Shown piece after piece: positions 15,834 through 25,459 of a stretch of DNA of 35,893 bases (positions are counted from its first letter, which is position 1; each line of letters opens with the position of its first letter). The position numbers and the translations under genes were made by a program. Under the pieces are notes generated by a model, which was given only the letters and a program-made list of their open reading frames with translations, was not told the DNA's origin and made no database searches. Origin of the DNA: Comamonas granuli NBRC 101663 (lineage in GTDB: Bacteria; Pseudomonadota; Gammaproteobacteria; Burkholderiales; Burkholderiaceae_C); NCBI RefSeq assembly GCF_000739995.1, contig NZ_BBJX01000015.1, positions 1-35,893 of the forward strand, written 5' to 3'.

Positions 15834-16553
15834 ATGCCGTCCTTGTCCACAGACCGTGCGGAGCGCTCTGCCGGCGCCGCGCACTCCGATGCAGAACTGG
15901 TGGCGCGCGCCCTGCGCGGAGAGCAGAGCGCCTTCGAGACCATCATGCGGTGCCACAACCGGATGCTGTTCCGCGCCGCGCGCGGCGTGGTCGCGGACGA
16001 CGCCGATGCCCAGGACGTGGTGCAGGAAACCTATTTGCGTGCCTTCACCCGGTTGCAGGATTTCCAGGGTGGCGCTGCGCTGGGCACGTGGATGGTGCGC
16101 ATCGCCATCAATACCGCGCTGGACATGTTGCGCAAGCGCGGCCGGTCGGTGCCGCTCGAGGTCCAGGATCTGGACCGTGAACCTTCGCCGGAGCACATGA
16201 TGTCCCTGAGCACCCCCCAAGAGGAATCTCCCGAATCGCTGCAGGCCCGCGCCGAACTGCGTGCGCTGCTGCAGTCCGCGATCGCGGGGCTTGCGCCGAT
16301 CTACCGCAGCGTCTTCATCCTGCGGGCGGTGGAGGAAATGAGCGTGGAGCAGGCCGCGTACTGCCTGCAGGTGAGCGACGCCGTCGTCAAGACACGCTAT
16401 CTGCGCGCGCGTGCCCTGCTGCGCGATGCGCTCGGCGCGCAGATCGAGGCGCACGCCGGGGAGGTGTTTGCCTTTGCCGGCGAGCGTTGCAACCAGGTCG
16501 TGGGCTATGTCCTGGCCGAGCTGCACAGGCGCGGATGCATCGTGCGGCACTGA
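15834..16553 (+). CDS. ECF-type (sigma-70 family) RNA polymerase sigma factor
   Basis: A 239-residue alternative sigma factor. Region 2 covers about 20-100, with AQDVVQETYLRAFTRL and the core-binding/-10 helix TWMVRIAINTALDMLRKR. Region 4 covers about 140-195, with LAPIYRSVFILRAVEEMS and EQAAYCLQVSDAVVKTRYLRARALL. A C-terminal extension, FAFAGERCNQVVGYVLAEL, carries a Cys and is characteristic of some ECF groups. The ATG at 15834 was chosen for fit to the family; an in-frame ATG at 15798 would add 12 residues. It heads the cluster with an exported ferritin-like protein and two c-type cytochromes. No anti-sigma factor gene is adjacent, so its control may rest on the extension or on transcription. 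Confidence 0.94.
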   Translation: MPSLSTDRAERSAGAAHSDAELVARALRGEQSAFETIMRCHNRMLFRAARGVVADDADAQDVVQETYLRAFTRLQDFQGGAALGTWMVRIAINTALDMLRKRGRSVPLEVQDLDREPSPEHMMSLSTPQEESPESLQARAELRALLQSAIAGLAPIYRSVFILRAVEEMSVEQAAYCLQVSDAVVKTRYLRARALLRDALGAQIEAHAGEVFAFAGERCNQVVGYVLAELHRRGCIVRH

Positions 16554-16687
16554 CCCCGCATTGACCCTGTGCGCCCGCGCAGGGCCGTGCCACGCCCCGT
16601 CGGGGCAAGCCTGCTCACGGGCTCCCCTCGCATTTGCCGGCGCTTGCCTGCGCTGGCGCAACCGTTGACCAACCCACGGAGAAAACC

Positions 16688-17281
16688 ATGAAGAACCTTT
16701 CCATTGAAGTCCCTGCGCAGAGCCTGTTTCTCGCGCGCCGCCGCGCCATGTCCGTGTCCGGGGCGGCCGTGCTGTCCGCCAGCGCCGTGGCCCTGCTCGG
16801 CGGGCGCGACGCGCTGGCCGCAGGGGCGAAGGTGAGCGCCCAGCAACTGGAGGCCGATGTGCGCATTCTCAATACTGCGCTGGGTGCGGAGCTGGAGGCG
16901 GTTGCCGCCTACCAGGTCGGCGCGGACAGCGGTCTGCTGAGCAAGGCGGTGCTTCCCGTGGCCGTTGCATTCCAGGGCCACCACAAGGAGCACGCGGCGG
17001 CCATTGCCAGCACGGTGCAAAAACTGGGAGGCACACCCGTGGCGGCCAGGGAGAAGTACCAGTTTCCGGTGGACAAGCTCAAGGTGGAGGCCGATGTGCT
17101 GCGCTTCGCGGCAGGCCTGGAGCGCGGCGCCATCTCGGCCTACCTGGGCGCCGTGCCCCTGTTCGCGGATCGTGCGCTGGCGCAGGTCGCCGCGAGCATC
17201 CTCGGCGATGAGGCCATGCACTGGGCGGTGCTGCGCCAGGTCCTGGGCGAGGCGCCCGTGCCATCGGCGTTCATGTCATGA
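16688..17281 (+). CDS. Exported ferritin-like domain protein
   Basis: A 197-residue four-helix-bundle protein that fits the ferritin-like Pfam group PF13668. An N-terminal Arg-rich segment followed by a hydrophobic stretch (ARRRAMSVSGAAVLSASAVALL) looks like a Tat signal, placing it in the periplasm. Candidate metal ligands are Glu68/Glu70 (GAELEAVAAYQ), His99/Glu101/His102 (GHHKEHAAA), Glu145 (LERGAISAY) and Glu175/His178 (GDEAMHWAVL). The second helix ends in KLGG, a typical feature of the group. The ATG at 16688 follows GGAGAAAACC. Its stop overlaps the cytochrome start (ATGA), so the two are translationally coupled. Whether it binds iron or another metal is not known. Confidence 0.85.
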   Translation: MKNLSIEVPAQSLFLARRRAMSVSGAAVLSASAVALLGGRDALAAGAKVSAQQLEADVRILNTALGAELEAVAAYQVGADSGLLSKAVLPVAVAFQGHHKEHAAAIASTVQKLGGTPVAAREKYQFPVDKLKVEADVLRFAAGLERGAISAYLGAVPLFADRALAQVAASILGDEAMHWAVLRQVLGEAPVPSAFMS

Positions 17282-17688
17282 CGCCGCGCCGGATGGCCAT
17301 GGCTCTGGGGTTGTCGGGCGGTCTGCTCGCTGCGGGCGCCAGCGCGGCGCCCGGCGCCGCAGCGCTGGCGCGCGGCGAGCAGGTGTATGCGCGCTGCGCT
17401 GCCTGCCACGCGATCGAAGGCAACCGCACGGGCCCCCAGCACTGCGGCCTGTTCGGTCGCCGGGCCGGCACGGCACCGGGCTATTCCGCCTATTCCAGGG
17501 CCATGCGGGAGAGCCGCTGGGTGTGGGACGAGAAGTCGCTCGACGTCTTCTTGAAGGATCCCATGCAAGCGCTGCCCGGAACCACCATGGGCTATTCGGG
17601 GGTGAAGGATGCCGCCGAGCGGGCGGACCTGATTGCCTGGCTCAAGGAGGCCGCGCGTCCCGGCGCGGCGTGCCAGCCCGTTCCCTAG
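17278..17688 (+). CDS. Class I c-type cytochrome, exported
   Basis: A 136-residue soluble cytochrome c with a Sec signal peptide (about 1-23, MAMALGLSGGLLAAGASA). The heme site is CAACH (Cys40, Cys43, His44). The distal Met ligand is Met104 in PGTTMGYSG, the arrangement of mitochondrial-type cytochrome c. GPQHCGLFGRRAG is the family loop after the heme motif. It overlaps the ferritin-like gene by 4 nt and precedes the diheme gene by 48 nt. It is a plausible electron donor to that diheme protein, as is usual for bacterial cytochrome c peroxidases. This pairing is inferred from context. Confidence 0.95.
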   Translation: MTPRRMAMALGLSGGLLAAGASAAPGAAALARGEQVYARCAACHAIEGNRTGPQHCGLFGRRAGTAPGYSAYSRAMRESRWVWDEKSLDVFLKDPMQALPGTTMGYSGVKDAAERADLIAWLKEAARPGAACQPVP

Positions 17689-17736
17689 CCGCGCCGTGGG
17701 CGCACGGGAATCCATAGACGATTGAGGAGTGGAGCG

Positions 17737-18969
17737 ATGAAACATGCAGGGGTAGGGGCGCGCCGCTGGCCGGTATTGCGCCTTGCAGGAGCGATGGGAC
17801 TGGCCGCGGCGGCCGTCGCCGCCTGTGGCGGCGGGGCCGCCGTCGATGGCCCGGATGCTGCCCAGGCGGCGCTGGTGGCCCAGGGACGGGACATCTTCCG
17901 CTACGACACGTTCGGCAACGAGGCGCATTGGACCGACACGCTCAGGCTGCACGAAGTCATTGCGGCGGCGGTCGATCCCGTGACCGCGCTGTCCGTCGGA
18001 CTCAAGGTCGATGCCGAGGCGCTTCCTGCGGCTGTGGTGGCGGGCATCCAGGACGGCAGCGTGGACCTCCAGAGTCCCGCCACCACGGTGGCGTTGCTCA
18101 AGCTCAATGCGGTGGTCGGCGTGCGGGGGGCGGTGGAGACGGTCAATGGGGTGGACAAGCTCGTTCGCGTGGGCATCACCTGCGCCCTGTGCCACTCGAC
18201 GGTGGACAACTCCTTCGCCCAGGGCATAGGCAAGCGCCTGGATGGCTGGCCCAACCGCGACCTCAACCCCGGGGCCATCATCGCCCTGTCGCCGGCCGTG
18301 GATGCGGCGGCGAAGGCCGTGTTCAACCGCTGGGGGGCCGGCAAGTTTGACCCGCGCCACAACATCGATGGCCTGAGCAAGCCCGTTGTCATTCCGCCCG
18401 CCTATGGTCTGGCGGGCATCCACCGCATCACCTTCACCGGCGATGGCGAGGATATCGCCTACTGGAACCGCTATGTCGCCGTGGCCGAAATGGGCGGGCT
18501 GGGCACGGTCACGGAGCCGCGCCTGAACCTCAGCATCACCCATGGCAGCGAGGACCTCGTGAGTTCCAAGCTGCCGGCGCTGCAGGCGTACCAGCTCACG
18601 CTCCAGGCGCCGGCGGCGCCCGCGGGCAGCTTTGACCCGGCCGCCGCCCTGCGCGGGCGGGCCGTTTTCGAGGGCGCCGGAAAATGCGCGACCTGCCACA
18701 GCGGCAGCAGTTTCACGGACGCCAACACCCGGCTGCATCCGCCGGCCGACTCCATGGCGGAGCCCGAGAGCCCCAGCTATGCCGCACGCTCTGCCACGCG
18801 CCAGTACCGCACCACGCCATTGAAGGGGGCGTGGCAGCATGCGCCCTATTTCCATGACGGCTCGGCCGCCACGCTGGACGAGGTGGCGCAGACCTACAAC
18901 GAGCGGCTGGGTTTGGGGCTGAGCGTGCAGGATGTCTCGGACCTGGCCCAGTACCTGAAATCGCTGTGA
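17737..18969 (+). CDS. Diheme cytochrome c peroxidase/MauG-like lipoprotein
   Basis: A 410-residue exported protein with a lipobox at VAAC (Cys30), so it should be anchored by lipid. Two heme-binding motifs occur: CALCH (Cys149, Cys152, His153) and CATCH (Cys317, Cys320, His321). The C-terminal block TTPLKGAWQHAPYFHDGSAATLD is the hallmark of the bacterial cytochrome c peroxidase/MauG second domain. The N-terminal part is longer and less familiar than in classical CcpA. GAGGAG lies just upstream of the ATG at 17737. Either peroxide reduction or oxidation of an unknown partner is possible. The neighbouring ferritin-like protein suggests metal or oxidative-stress chemistry, but this is not shown by the sequence. 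Confidence 0.85.
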   Translation: MKHAGVGARRWPVLRLAGAMGLAAAAVAACGGGAAVDGPDAAQAALVAQGRDIFRYDTFGNEAHWTDTLRLHEVIAAAVDPVTALSVGLKVDAEALPAAVVAGIQDGSVDLQSPATTVALLKLNAVVGVRGAVETVNGVDKLVRVGITCALCHSTVDNSFAQGIGKRLDGWPNRDLNPGAIIALSPAVDAAAKAVFNRWGAGKFDPRHNIDGLSKPVVIPPAYGLAGIHRITFTGDGEDIAYWNRYVAVAEMGGLGTVTEPRLNLSITHGSEDLVSSKLPALQAYQLTLQAPAAPAGSFDPAAALRGRAVFEGAGKCATCHSGSSFTDANTRLHPPADSMAEPESPSYAARSATRQYRTTPLKGAWQHAPYFHDGSAATLDEVAQTYNERLGLGLSVQDVSDLAQYLKSL

Positions 18970-18977
18970 CCGCGGCG

Positions 18978-19003
18978 GCACCCCGCCCGCTGCGGGCGGG
19001 TGC
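18978..19003 (+). terminator. GC-rich hairpin after the cytochrome cluster
   Basis: GCACCCCGCCCGC pairs with GCGGGCGGGTGC, with one bulged base, just past the diheme gene stop. There is no T run on either strand, so it may be only a weak or factor-dependent terminator. It lies between convergent genes. Confidence 0.35.
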
Positions 19004-19030
19004 AGTATTCCTGCATGTTTGGAGCGCGCC

Positions 19031-19615
19031 TCATGCCAGGCGCAGAAACTGCGCAATGGGCTCCAGGTGCGGCTCGAAATCGCTCAGCGCATGGTCCCCG
19101 CCCTCGAGCAGCCGCAACTGCGCGGCCGGGTAGCGCGCCACCATCTCGCGCCAGTCCAGCACCTCGTCGCCCTGGGCGATGATGGCGAGTTCCGGCCCGG
19201 CCGGGGCCTGGCCGTGCAGCTCCAGCACGCGCAGTTCCTGCACGTACTCGGGCCGGAAGAAAAAGCGCTCCTCGGGGTGGTGCCAGGCCGTCTGCTCGCC
19301 GATGTAGCGCTCCAGGTCGCGTGCGGGGTGCACGGCAGGGTTGAGCAGTACGCTGGGGCAGCGGGCCTGGTGCGCCACCCAGGTGGCATAAAAGCCGCCC
19401 AGCGAGGAGCCCACCACCGCCATGGCGGCGCGCGGCCAGGACGCGATGCCCTGGGCCACCAGCGCCATGGCCGCTTGCGGCGAGGGCGGCAGTTGCGGGC
19501 ACCAGAACCGCACCCCCGGGTGGCGCTGCGCGAGGAAGTCGCGCATGCGCCGTGCCTTGGCCGATTGGGGCGAGGAGCGGAAACCGTGCAGGTACAGCAA
19601 ATGGGTGGTCTTCAT
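19031..19615 (-). CDS. YcfP/YqiA-family alpha/beta-fold hydrolase
   Basis: A 194-residue alpha/beta hydrolase of the small YqiA/YcfP esterase type. It starts with LLYLHGFRSSPQSAKARRM, the oxyanion region. The nucleophile elbow is GSSLGGFYAT (Ser71), the acid is Asp150 in IIAQGDEVLDW and the His is His175 in EGGDHALSDF. The complete triad suggests an active esterase, with unknown substrate. The ATG at 19615 was preferred; the frame extends 21 residues further with an Arg-rich sequence. It is divergent from the kinase gene, and the intergenic gap is only 68 nt. Confidence 0.92.
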   Translation of the reverse strand: MKTTHLLYLHGFRSSPQSAKARRMRDFLAQRHPGVRFWCPQLPPSPQAAMALVAQGIASWPRAAMAVVGSSLGGFYATWVAHQARCPSVLLNPAVHPARDLERYIGEQTAWHHPEERFFFRPEYVQELRVLELHGQAPAGPELAIIAQGDEVLDWREMVARYPAAQLRLLEGGDHALSDFEPHLEPIAQFLRLA

Positions 19616-19683
19616 GGCGCGCCAGCATAAGATACGCGGGCATCGCCGTGCCATGGCGGCCCGGCGATGCCCGCACACACACC

Positions 19684-22086
19684 ATGGCCGACTTCTCCCC
19701 GCTCTCCACCGCCCGGCGCCTCATGACCGGCAGCCCGGCCCAGCCCGGCACCATCGGACGCTTCGAGCTGCAGCGCGTGCTGGGCCAGGGGGCGCAGGCC
19801 ACGGTCTGGCTGGCGCTGGACCCGCGCCTGCAGCGCCAGGTGGCCCTCAAGCTGCTGCCGCCCGTGCAGGGGCAGGACGGGGCGGTGCTGGAGCAGTGGC
19901 TGCGCGAGGCGCGCCACGTGGGGCGCCTGGCCCACCCCTGCATCGTGCCGGTGTTCGAAGCCGACGTGCATGGCCGCCAGCCGTACATCGTCTTCGAGTT
20001 TGTGCCCGGGCGCACCCTGGCCGAGCACCTGGCCCAGCAGGGGCGCTGCGCGCCGCACGACGCCGTGGCCCTGGTGGCCGATGTGCTCGATGCCCTGCAG
20101 GCCGCGCATGCCGCAGGCATCGTGCACCGCGACCTCAAGCCCTCCAACGTCATGGTCGATGCCCAGCGCCACGCGCGCGTCATGGACTTCGGGCTGGCCG
20201 CCGCGGCGGGCACTGCGCCCATGGCGCCTTCGGCCAGCGGCACGCCCGCCTACATGGCCCCCGAGGCCGCCGGCGGCGCGGCGCCGGCGCCTTCCATGGA
20301 CATCTACGCCGCCGCCCTGGTGCTGGTGGAACTGCTCACGGGCCGGCCGCTGGTGCGCCAGGGCGACACCTGGCAGGCGCTCTACCACATCGCCAACGGC
20401 GAACTGGAGCTGCCCGCTGATTTGGGCCCCGGGGTTGACGACGGGCTGCGCGCCATCCTGCTGCGCGCCCTGGCACGCGCGCCGGCCGAGCGTTTTGCCA
20501 CGGCGGGCGATTTCCGCGACGCGCTGCGCGCCTGGGCCGCGCCGGTGAGCGCGTCCACGGCGGCGGGCAATGCCACGCTGGACTTCCTGCTGCGGCGCAT
20601 GCGCCACAAGAGCGACTTCCCCGCGCTGTCGGACTCGGTGGCGCGCATCCAGCGCGTGGCCAGCTCCGAGGACGACAGCATTGCCGACCTGACGAACGAA
20701 ATCCTGAAGGACGTGGCGCTCACCCAGAAGCTGCTGCGCCTGGTCAACAGCGTGCAGTTCGCGCATGCGCGCCGCGACGGCGTGGGCACGGTCTCGCGCG
20801 CCGTGAGCCTGGTGGGCTTCAATGCCGTGCGCAATATGGCCCTGTCCCTGGTGCTGCTGGAGCATATGCAGAACCAGCAGCATGCGGGCCAGATGCGCGA
20901 GGAGTTCCTGCGCGCCATGATGGCCGGCTGCGTGGCCGCCGAACTCGGGGGGGCGGCCCTGGCCGAGCAGTCCTTCATCGGCGCGATGTTCCAGAACCTG
21001 GGGCGCATGCTGTGCACCTTCTACTTCCCCGAGGAGGCGGCCCAGATCCGCGCGGCGCTGGCCGCGGGCGCCACCGAGGAGAGCGCCGCGCTGCAGGCGC
21101 TGGGCCTGGGGCTGGAAGACCTGGGCGCCGGGGTGGCGCGCATCTGGGGCCTGCCCGAGTCGCTGCAGGCCTGCATACGCACGCCCCAGGGCACGCCGCC
21201 GCTGCGCCCGCCGCACCAGGGCGTGGAGCATTTGCGCTGGGTCGCGCGGGCGGCCAACGAGGTCGCCGCCGGCCTGCTGCTGCCCGATGCGCGCGCCGTG
21301 GCGGCGCGCCTGGAGCTGCTGGCCACGCAGTACGCACGCACCCTGGCGCTCACGCCCCAGGCCATTGCCGAAGCCACGCTGCGCGCGCGGCGCCAGCTCG
21401 CCGCCATGGCCCAGGCGCTGGACCTGCAGGTGGCGCCCGGATCGGCCGCGGCGCGCCTGCTGCAACTGCCCGCGCCGGCGCAGCCGCAGGACATGCTGGT
21501 TGCCTGTGAGCTCAGCACCGACGCGGCCCCGCCGGCGCCCGGGCAGGAGCCGGGCATGCCGCGCCTGGCGCAGACGGCCGAGATCCTCGCCTCGGGCATC
21601 CAGGACATCACCAATGCCATGGTCGACGACGGCTTCAAGCTCAACGACGTGCTGCGCATGATCCTGGAGACCATGCTGCGGGCGCTGGGCGCGCGGCGCA
21701 TCGTCTTTTGCCTGCGCGATGCGCGCACCGACGTGGTGACCGGCCGCTTCGGCCTGGGCGAGGACAGCGAGGCCGCCGTGCGCGCCCTGGCCGTGCCGCT
21801 CAAGGCCAGCGGCGACCTGTTCTCCGCCGTGTGCCTCAAGGGCGCCGACACGCTGATCCGCGACGCCACGGGGCCGCAGATGCAGGAGCGCCTGCCCGCG
21901 TGGTACCGCCAGCGCCTGGATGCGCCGACCTTCCTGCTGCTGCCCCTGCAGATCAAGGGGCGGCCGTTTGCGCTCATCTACGCCGACCATGCGCAGGCCG
22001 ACGCCATCGTGGTCGACGACAAGGCCCTGGGCCTGCTGCGCACCCTGCGCAACCAGGCCGTGATGGCGTTTCGCCAGGCCGCCTGA
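19684..22086 (+). CDS. Ser/Thr protein kinase-HDOD-GAF fusion signalling protein
   Basis: An 800-residue three-domain protein. The kinase domain (about 26-290) has the glycine loop VLGQGAQATV, Lys56 in VALKLL, Glu75 in REARHVG, HRDLKPSN (Asp150), MDFG (Asp168) and MAPE, so it should be active. The HDOD domain (about 300-500) includes DVALTQKLLRLVNSVQF, which lacks the metal-binding HD pair of a true HD-GYP enzyme. The C-terminal GAF domain (about 630-795) starts at FKLNDVLRMILETMLRALGARR. No transmembrane segment is visible. It is likely a cytoplasmic regulator that senses a ligand through GAF. Targets are unknown. Transcription is divergent from the hydrolase; the next gene, rodA, follows after 46 nt. 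Confidence 0.92.
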   Translation: MADFSPLSTARRLMTGSPAQPGTIGRFELQRVLGQGAQATVWLALDPRLQRQVALKLLPPVQGQDGAVLEQWLREARHVGRLAHPCIVPVFEADVHGRQPYIVFEFVPGRTLAEHLAQQGRCAPHDAVALVADVLDALQAAHAAGIVHRDLKPSNVMVDAQRHARVMDFGLAAAAGTAPMAPSASGTPAYMAPEAAGGAAPAPSMDIYAAALVLVELLTGRPLVRQGDTWQALYHIANGELELPADLGPGVDDGLRAILLRALARAPAERFATAGDFRDALRAWAAPVSASTAAGNATLDFLLRRMRHKSDFPALSDSVARIQRVASSEDDSIADLTNEILKDVALTQKLLRLVNSVQFAHARRDGVGTVSRAVSLVGFNAVRNMALSLVLLEHMQNQQHAGQMREEFLRAMMAGCVAAELGGAALAEQSFIGAMFQNLGRMLCTFYFPEEAAQIRAALAAGATEESAALQALGLGLEDLGAGVARIWGLPESLQACIRTPQGTPPLRPPHQGVEHLRWVARAANEVAAGLLLPDARAVAARLELLATQYARTLALTPQAIAEATLRARRQLAAMAQALDLQVAPGSAAARLLQLPAPAQPQDMLVACELSTDAAPPAPGQEPGMPRLAQTAEILASGIQDITNAMVDDGFKLNDVLRMILETMLRALGARRIVFCLRDARTDVVTGRFGLGEDSEAAVRALAVPLKASGDLFSAVCLKGADTLIRDATGPQMQERLPAWYRQRLDAPTFLLLPLQIKGRPFALIYADHAQADAIVVDDKALGLLRTLRNQAVMAFRQAA

Positions 22087-22119
22087 GCACCCCGCGGCCG
22101 GCCCCGGCGCGGGGCGCCG

Positions 22120-22125
22120 GATAAT
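22120..22125 (+). promoter_or_regulatory. Putative -10 box of rodA
   Basis: GATAAT matches the consensus at five of six bases and ends seven bases before the ATG at 22133. An alternative ATG at 22124 overlaps this box, which argues for the later start and a leaderless transcript. Confidence 0.4.
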
Positions 22126-22132
22126 GGCGGCC

Positions 22133-23305
22133 ATGGGAACGACTTTCGAGAAGCCTTCGCTGGCGCAGCGCATCCTGCCCCTGTTCCGCGGCTTCGATGG
22201 CTGGCTCATCGCCATCGTGCTGTGGCTGGCGGCGGCCGGCCTGCTGGCCATGTATTCGGCAGGCTTCGACCATGGCACCCGCTTCGTGGACCATGGCCGC
22301 AACATGCTCATCGCCGCGGGCCTGCTGTTTCTGGTGGCCCAGGTGCCGCCGCAGCGGATCATGGCCCTGGCGCTGCCGCTGTACGCGGCCGGGGTGGTGC
22401 TGCTCGTGGCGGTGGCGCTGTTCGGCATCACCAAGAAGGGCGCGCAGCGCTGGGTGAACGTGGGCGTGGTGATCCAGCCGAGCGAAATCCTCAAGATCGC
22501 CATGCCGCTGATGCTGGCCTGGTGGTTCCAGCGCCGCGAGGGGCAGTTGCGCCCCCTGGACTTTGCCGCCGCAGGGCTGCTGCTGGCCGTGCCTGTGGGC
22601 CTCATCATGAAGCAGCCCGACCTGGGCACGGCCCTGCTGGTGCTGGCCGCCGGGCTGTCGGTCATCTTCTTCGCCGGGCTGTCCTGGCGGCTGGTGCTGC
22701 CGCCCGTGCTGCTGGGGCTGGCGGGCATTGCGGTGCTGGTGGCCATGGGCGACGCCTGGTGCGCCGACGGCGTGCGCTGGCCCATCCTGCACGACTACCA
22801 GCAGCAGCGCATCTGCACGCTGCTCGACCCTACGCGCGATCCGCTGGGCAAGGGCTTTCACATCATCCAGGGGATGATCGCCATCGGCTCGGGCGGCGTG
22901 TTCGGCAAGGGGTTCATGGCGGGCACGCAGACGCACCTGGAGTTCATCCCCGAGCGCACCACAGACTTCATCTTCGCCGCCTATTCCGAAGAATTCGGTC
23001 TGCTCGGCAACCTGTACCTGATCGTCGGCTTCCTGCTGCTCGTGTGGCGCGGCCTGGCGATCGCCATGCGCTCGAGCCTGCTGTTCGGGCGGCTCATGGC
23101 AGGCGCGGTGTCCATGATCTTCTTCACCTACGCCTTCGTGAACATGGGCATGGTCAGCGGCATGCTGCCGGTGGTGGGCGTGCCGCTGCCCTTCATCAGC
23201 TACGGGGGCACGGCCATGGTCACGCTGGGGCTGGCGCTGGGCATTCTCATGTCGATTGCGCGCGCGCAGCGCCAGGGCATGCCGGGCAAGCCCGTGGCCG
23301 CCTGA
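22133..23305 (+). CDS. rodA: Rod-shape SEDS peptidoglycan glycosyltransferase RodA
   Basis: A 390-residue SEDS-family polymerase for lateral-wall growth. About ten hydrophobic helices can be seen. Conserved blocks are QRWVNVGVVIQPSEILKIAM, MKQPDLGTALLVLAAG (the Asp needed for polymerase activity) and ERTTDFIFAAYSEEFGLLG. The last conserved block is GVPLPFISYGGTAMV. The start is 22133; an in-frame ATG at 22124 adds three residues. It is separated from the usual mreBCD-mrdA neighbours: the cognate PBP2 gene is not in this window. The kinase upstream might share a transcript, but a -10-like box directly ahead of rodA suggests its own promoter. Confidence 0.96.
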   Translation: MGTTFEKPSLAQRILPLFRGFDGWLIAIVLWLAAAGLLAMYSAGFDHGTRFVDHGRNMLIAAGLLFLVAQVPPQRIMALALPLYAAGVVLLVAVALFGITKKGAQRWVNVGVVIQPSEILKIAMPLMLAWWFQRREGQLRPLDFAAAGLLLAVPVGLIMKQPDLGTALLVLAAGLSVIFFAGLSWRLVLPPVLLGLAGIAVLVAMGDAWCADGVRWPILHDYQQQRICTLLDPTRDPLGKGFHIIQGMIAIGSGGVFGKGFMAGTQTHLEFIPERTTDFIFAAYSEEFGLLGNLYLIVGFLLLVWRGLAIAMRSSLLFGRLMAGAVSMIFFTYAFVNMGMVSGMLPVVGVPLPFISYGGTAMVTLGLALGILMSIARAQRQGMPGKPVAA

Positions 23306-23327
23306 AGCAGCCGCCTGCGGCGGCGCC

Positions 23328-23333
23328 TAAAAT
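23328..23333 (+). promoter_or_regulatory. Putative -10 box of tldD
   Basis: TAAAAT matches the consensus at five of six bases and ends seven bases before the tldD ATG. It follows a small GCCGCC-TGC-GGCGGC hairpin (23310-23324) after rodA. No ribosome-binding site is present. Confidence 0.5.
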
Positions 23334-23340
23334 CCGGCGC

Positions 23341-24825
<1,485 letters not shown>

Positions 24826-24877
24826 GGGCGGCAGCGCGTTCGCCGGCCTCTTGCGTGCGCGCGCAAGCGCAAGACGG

Positions 24878-24883
24878 CACAAT
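24878..24883 (+). promoter_or_regulatory. Weak -10-like box before the 24890 gene
   Basis: CACAAT ends six bases before the ATG with no Shine-Dalgarno sequence between. It is only a four-of-six match, so support comes from the spacing shared with neighbouring genes. Confidence 0.3.
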
Positions 24884-24889
24884 CGCCGC

Positions 24890-25438
24890 ATGCCCGAATC
24901 GCGTCCCCTGTCCGCGTCCCTGCACAGCCTGCAGACGTTTGGCGACATCAGCCGCTTCCTGCGCGAGGGAGTGGCCGACGAGGACTCGCGCGAGATGCGC
25001 GAGGGCGTGGGCGCGCTCGCCCAGGTGATCGACGAAACCGTGAAAGTGCGCCGTGCGCGCCAGGAGGCCGGGGCGGTGACGGCGCACGCGCGCATCCTGG
25101 TGCGCGTGGTGCGTGAGCACCTGCGCTTTCTCACCGGCCTGGGCTCGGCCTGGCACGCGCTGTACGAGTTCGGCGCCTACCAGAGCGCGCTGCAGGAGCT
25201 GCGCCGCGCTGCCGAGGCCTGGCTCAAGGCGCTGGAGCAGCGCAGTTCGCGCGAGGGGGGGGCGTTCGAGCGCCTGGAGCTGCTTGCCTGGCGCACCCTG
25301 GGCGAGGGCATGCTGCTCATCGACATGTACGAGCAGGGCAGCGGCGGCATGCTCAGCGCCGTGCCCGAGTCGGCGCCGCCCCCCGCGCGCTCGCCCTGGG
25401 CGCGCCTGGCCGCCTGGTACCGGCGGTTGCGCGCCTGA
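24890..25438 (+). CDS. Conserved hypothetical protein, helical
   Basis: I do not recognise this family. The 182-residue product is predicted almost wholly helical and charged (LREGVADEDSREMREGVGAL, HARILVRVVREHLRFLTGLG), with no signal peptide, transmembrane segment or catalytic motif that I can see. The region LGEGMLLIDMYEQGSGGML is conserved-looking. The C-terminal 30 residues are Pro/Ala/Arg-rich. Its base composition and codon use match the neighbours, so it is likely a real, ancestral gene. It lies between tldD and the aro leader region, 64 nt after the tldD stop, which could suggest co-transcription with tldD. The opposite strand also has an open frame, but it is disordered and Arg/Ser-rich. 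Confidence 0.7.
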   Translation: MPESRPLSASLHSLQTFGDISRFLREGVADEDSREMREGVGALAQVIDETVKVRRARQEAGAVTAHARILVRVVREHLRFLTGLGSAWHALYEFGAYQSALQELRRAAEAWLKALEQRSSREGGAFERLELLAWRTLGEGMLLIDMYEQGSGGMLSAVPESAPPPARSPWARLAAWYRRLRA

Positions 25439-25459
25439 GACACTGCGGCGCGCGTTTTA

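Noticed and set aside
14616-15834. Sigma factor frame extended far upstream, to 14616
   Set aside because: The upstream part is antisense to the RNB nuclease and His/Gly/Arg-rich; the sigma factor starts near 15834.
16554-16687. GC-rich hairpins between the sigma gene and the ferritin-like gene (CCCTG..CAGGG and GCCCC-GTC-GGGGC)
   Set aside because: No T run follows either, and both are common in DNA of this composition, so neither was called as a terminator or promoter.
17140-19056. Minus-strand open frame of 638 codons opposite the cytochrome and ferritin-like genes
   Set aside because: It reads across several real plus-strand genes, is His/Arg/Gly-rich and has no domain. It is an antisense shadow in GC-rich DNA.
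19612-22785. Minus-strand open frame of 1,057 codons opposite the kinase and rodA
   Set aside because: The kinase catalytic motifs and RodA signature fix the coding strand; the reverse frame is low-complexity Arg/Ala/Gln.
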